A DNA stretch of 8,208 nucleotides. Source: Candidatus Tectimicrobiota bacterium. GTDB taxonomy: Bacteria > JACPSX01. This document shows, piece by piece, positions 7,261 to 8,208 of the stretch. The translations under genes and the position numbers were made by a program. Where the stretch lies: the NCBI GenBank assembly GCA_016193065.1, contig JACPSX010000151.1, positions 1 to 8,208 of the forward strand. Reading direction: 5' to 3'. Under the pieces are notes generated by a model that ran no database searches, was not told the DNA's origin, and saw only the letters and a program-made list of their open reading frames with translations. Within the stretch, counting starts at the first letter, position 1. Each line of letters opens with the position of its first letter.

Positions 7261-7309
7261 CCTGGGACCCAGGAATTCCTTGTGGGAATTGACTTTTCTT
7301 CTGTATACT
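7261..7309 (+). promoter_or_regulatory. dyad-rich promoter region of mntA/hepT
   Basis: Three nested dyads are packed here: CCTGGG-A-CCCAGG (7261-7273), the perfect 10-bp palindrome AGGAATTCCT (7271-7280), and AATTCC-TTGTG-GGAATT (7274-7279 with 7285-7290). A -10-like TATACT at 7304-7309 follows, with a weak -35 TTGTGG at 7280-7285 (18-bp spacer). A better-looking TTGACT at 7289-7294 is only 9 bp from it and cannot pair with it. The dyads overlap the putative -35, as expected of an autoregulatory toxin-antitoxin operator. The last dyad followed by T-rich sequence could also weakly terminate the radical SAM transcript. Function is inferred. Confidence 0.35.
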
Positions 7310-7337
7310 CACTTCGTTTCCTGAGGAGCACGCGGAA

Positions 7338-7637
7338 ATGGCGGGACGGGAACTGACGGTTGAGAAGATCAGGGAAGCGCTGCGGCCTCTCTTCCAGAGA
7401 CCGGGGCTGCAGCTTGCCCTTGTGTTCGGATCTCGATCCGCCGGCAGGGCCGGAAAAGGGAGCGATCTCGACTTGGCCGTGCTTGGGGACAAGCCCGTGG
7501 ATTTGGTAAAGGTAACCAACGAAGTCATCAAGTTACTCCATCTCAACGAGGTTGATGTGGTTGACTTGCGGCGCGCCAGCCCTCTTCTGGCCATGGAATC
7601 GATTCAGCAGTTCCTGTCGGAGAGGGGATTGACGTGA
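7338..7637 (+). CDS. mntA: MntA-family nucleotidyltransferase antitoxin
   Basis: This 99-residue minimal nucleotidyltransferase has the GSx10DxD active-site signature: G31-S32, then D43-L-D45 within VFGSRSAGRAGKGSDLDLAV. A likely third acidic ligand is D73 or D76 in EVDVVDL. In characterised HepT/MntA systems the antitoxin transfers AMP groups to a tyrosine of HepT and neutralises it. The GTGA overlap with the HEPN toxin gene downstream makes this role very likely here. It starts at ATG 7338 with GAGGAG (7323-7328) 9 nt upstream. It seems shorter than the roughly 130-140 residues I recall for characterised MntA, ending soon after the third-acid strand. Codon choice is somewhat more AT-rich than in the radical SAM gene, consistent with a mobile module. 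Confidence 0.88.
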   Translation: MAGRELTVEKIREALRPLFQRPGLQLALVFGSRSAGRAGKGSDLDLAVLGDKPVDLVKVTNEVIKLLHLNEVDVVDLRRASPLLAMESIQQFLSERGLT

Positions 7638-8065
7638 CCCCGATCGAGGCGGAGGTGATCCGCAGAAAATTGGGAATCATCACGGAGAATTTGCGGGCTT
7701 TGCAACCCGTCAAATCGCTCTCCCTGGAAGAATACCGCCGGGACCTCTTTCGCAGGAAGGGAACGGAGAGGCTCTTGCAGGAGTTGATCGAAGCCGCTGT
7801 CGACATCAACACGCACCTGACCACGGCGCAAGGTCAAGGACCGCCCGACGACTACTATGATAGCTTCCTCAAGATGGGTGATCTCGGTGTTCTCTCTTCA
7901 GAACTTGCCAACGGGCTTGCCCCCTCGGCGGGCCTTAGAAACCGCCTGGTCCACGAATACGATCTCTTGGACGACGAGCTGATCCTCGCCTCCGTCAGGA
8001 CAGCTCAGGATCTTTATGCCCGCTATGTGAAGGCCGTTGAGGATTTCCTGAAGACCAATCCCTAG
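7634..8065 (+). CDS. hepT: HepT-like HEPN ribonuclease toxin
   Basis: This 143-residue, largely helical protein carries the HEPN RX4HXY catalytic motif in RNRLVHEYD (R102, H107, Y109), preceded by LANGLAPSAGLRN, typical of the HepT/DUF86 group. Such toxins are dimeric metal-independent RNases. Y109 lies at the position that MntA AMPylates in characterised pairs, which abolishes toxicity. The gene starts at GTG 7634, which overlaps the mntA TGA, with GAGGGG (7622-7627) 6 nt upstream, so antitoxin and toxin are translationally coupled. Motif and length look intact, so an active toxin is expected. Its TAG stop lies in a CTAG palindrome shared with the stop codon of the convergent gene. Confidence 0.92.
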   Translation: MTPIEAEVIRRKLGIITENLRALQPVKSLSLEEYRRDLFRRKGTERLLQELIEAAVDINTHLTTAQGQGPPDDYYDSFLKMGDLGVLSSELANGLAPSAGLRNRLVHEYDLLDDELILASVRTAQDLYARYVKAVEDFLKTNP

Positions 8066-8208
8066 CAATTACAACGGATCGCGAATTCCTTTTCCCGCCC
8101 CATGAGGGATTCCCCTCTTGCCTTGTGGTCCGCCGTGTGCGCGGCGACTGTCTCCACGCCCTTCCGGTAGATATTCTTGATCGTCTCCTCCCAGTCCCGG
8201 TTGCCGTC
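8062..8208 (-). CDS. unrecognised protein, C-terminal 48 residues (5' end outside window)
   Basis: On the minus strand an open frame runs in from the window edge for 48 codons to a TAG stop. It encodes a charged, probably helical segment (WEETIKNIYRKGVETVAAHTADHKARG) and ends with EFAIRCNC. The third-position GC preference and balanced composition look like real coding sequence, and the opposite strand holds no gene here after the hepT stop. I do not recognise the family. The closing Cys-X-Cys could be a metal- or redox-related tail, but that is a guess. Its stop overlaps that of hepT tail to tail (4 bp). Confidence 0.55.
   Translation of the reverse strand, partial: DGNRDWEETIKNIYRKGVETVAAHTADHKARGESLMGREKEFAIRCNC

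Noticed and set aside
7289-7309. TTGACT plus TATACT as one sigma-70 promoter
   Set aside because: The spacer is only 9 bp, far below the needed 15-19 bp.
8083-8091. GAATTCCTT also occurs at 7273-7281, suggesting a direct repeat flanking the mntA/hepT module
   Set aside because: Nine bases is within chance, the copy lies in a coding frame, and no extended similarity surrounds it.

Overview
The window is an 8.2 kb piece of a GC-rich bacterial chromosome with very compact gene packing. No rRNA, tRNA, CRISPR array, insertion sequence or phage gene is visible. The OppA-type binding protein carries a lipobox. The radical SAM protein belongs to a group I associate with PA0069, and there is a HepT/MntA toxin-antitoxin pair. 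This mix suits a GC-rich Gram-negative lineage (proteobacterial, deltaproteobacterial or Nitrospirota-like), but the sequence does not fix the taxon, so this is inference only.

Layout. (1) Positions 1-693 (+) hold the C-terminal half of a major facilitator transporter, cut by the window edge. (2) Positions 769-2561 (+) hold a two-gene unit: a DHH/DHHA1 phosphoesterase translationally coupled by an ATGA overlap to an uncharacterised multi-pass membrane protein. (3) On the minus strand, running from 5923 down to 2562, is an oligopeptide ABC importer operon oppA-oppB-oppC with 1-4 bp gaps. No oppD or oppF ATPase gene is present in the window: oppC is followed immediately by the convergent membrane-protein gene. 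(4) Positions 5924-6185 are a divergent regulatory region with an extended -10 for opp, a hairpin abutting the oppA ribosome binding site, and a consensus TTGACA followed by a perfect dyad. (5) Positions 6186-7253 (+) encode the radical SAM protein. (6) Positions 7338-8065 (+) encode a MntA nucleotidyltransferase antitoxin and a HepT HEPN ribonuclease toxin, overlapping by GTGA, behind a promoter region rich in dyads. (7) Positions 8062-8208 (-) hold the C-terminal end of an unrecognised gene that overlaps the hepT stop codon.

Working together: oppABC should form the binding and channel parts of a peptide importer that needs ATPases encoded elsewhere. mntA/hepT is a self-contained type VII toxin-antitoxin module. 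The DHH phosphoesterase plus membrane protein pair is the least explained unit and the best candidate for an undescribed two-component system, but nothing in the sequence proves its function.
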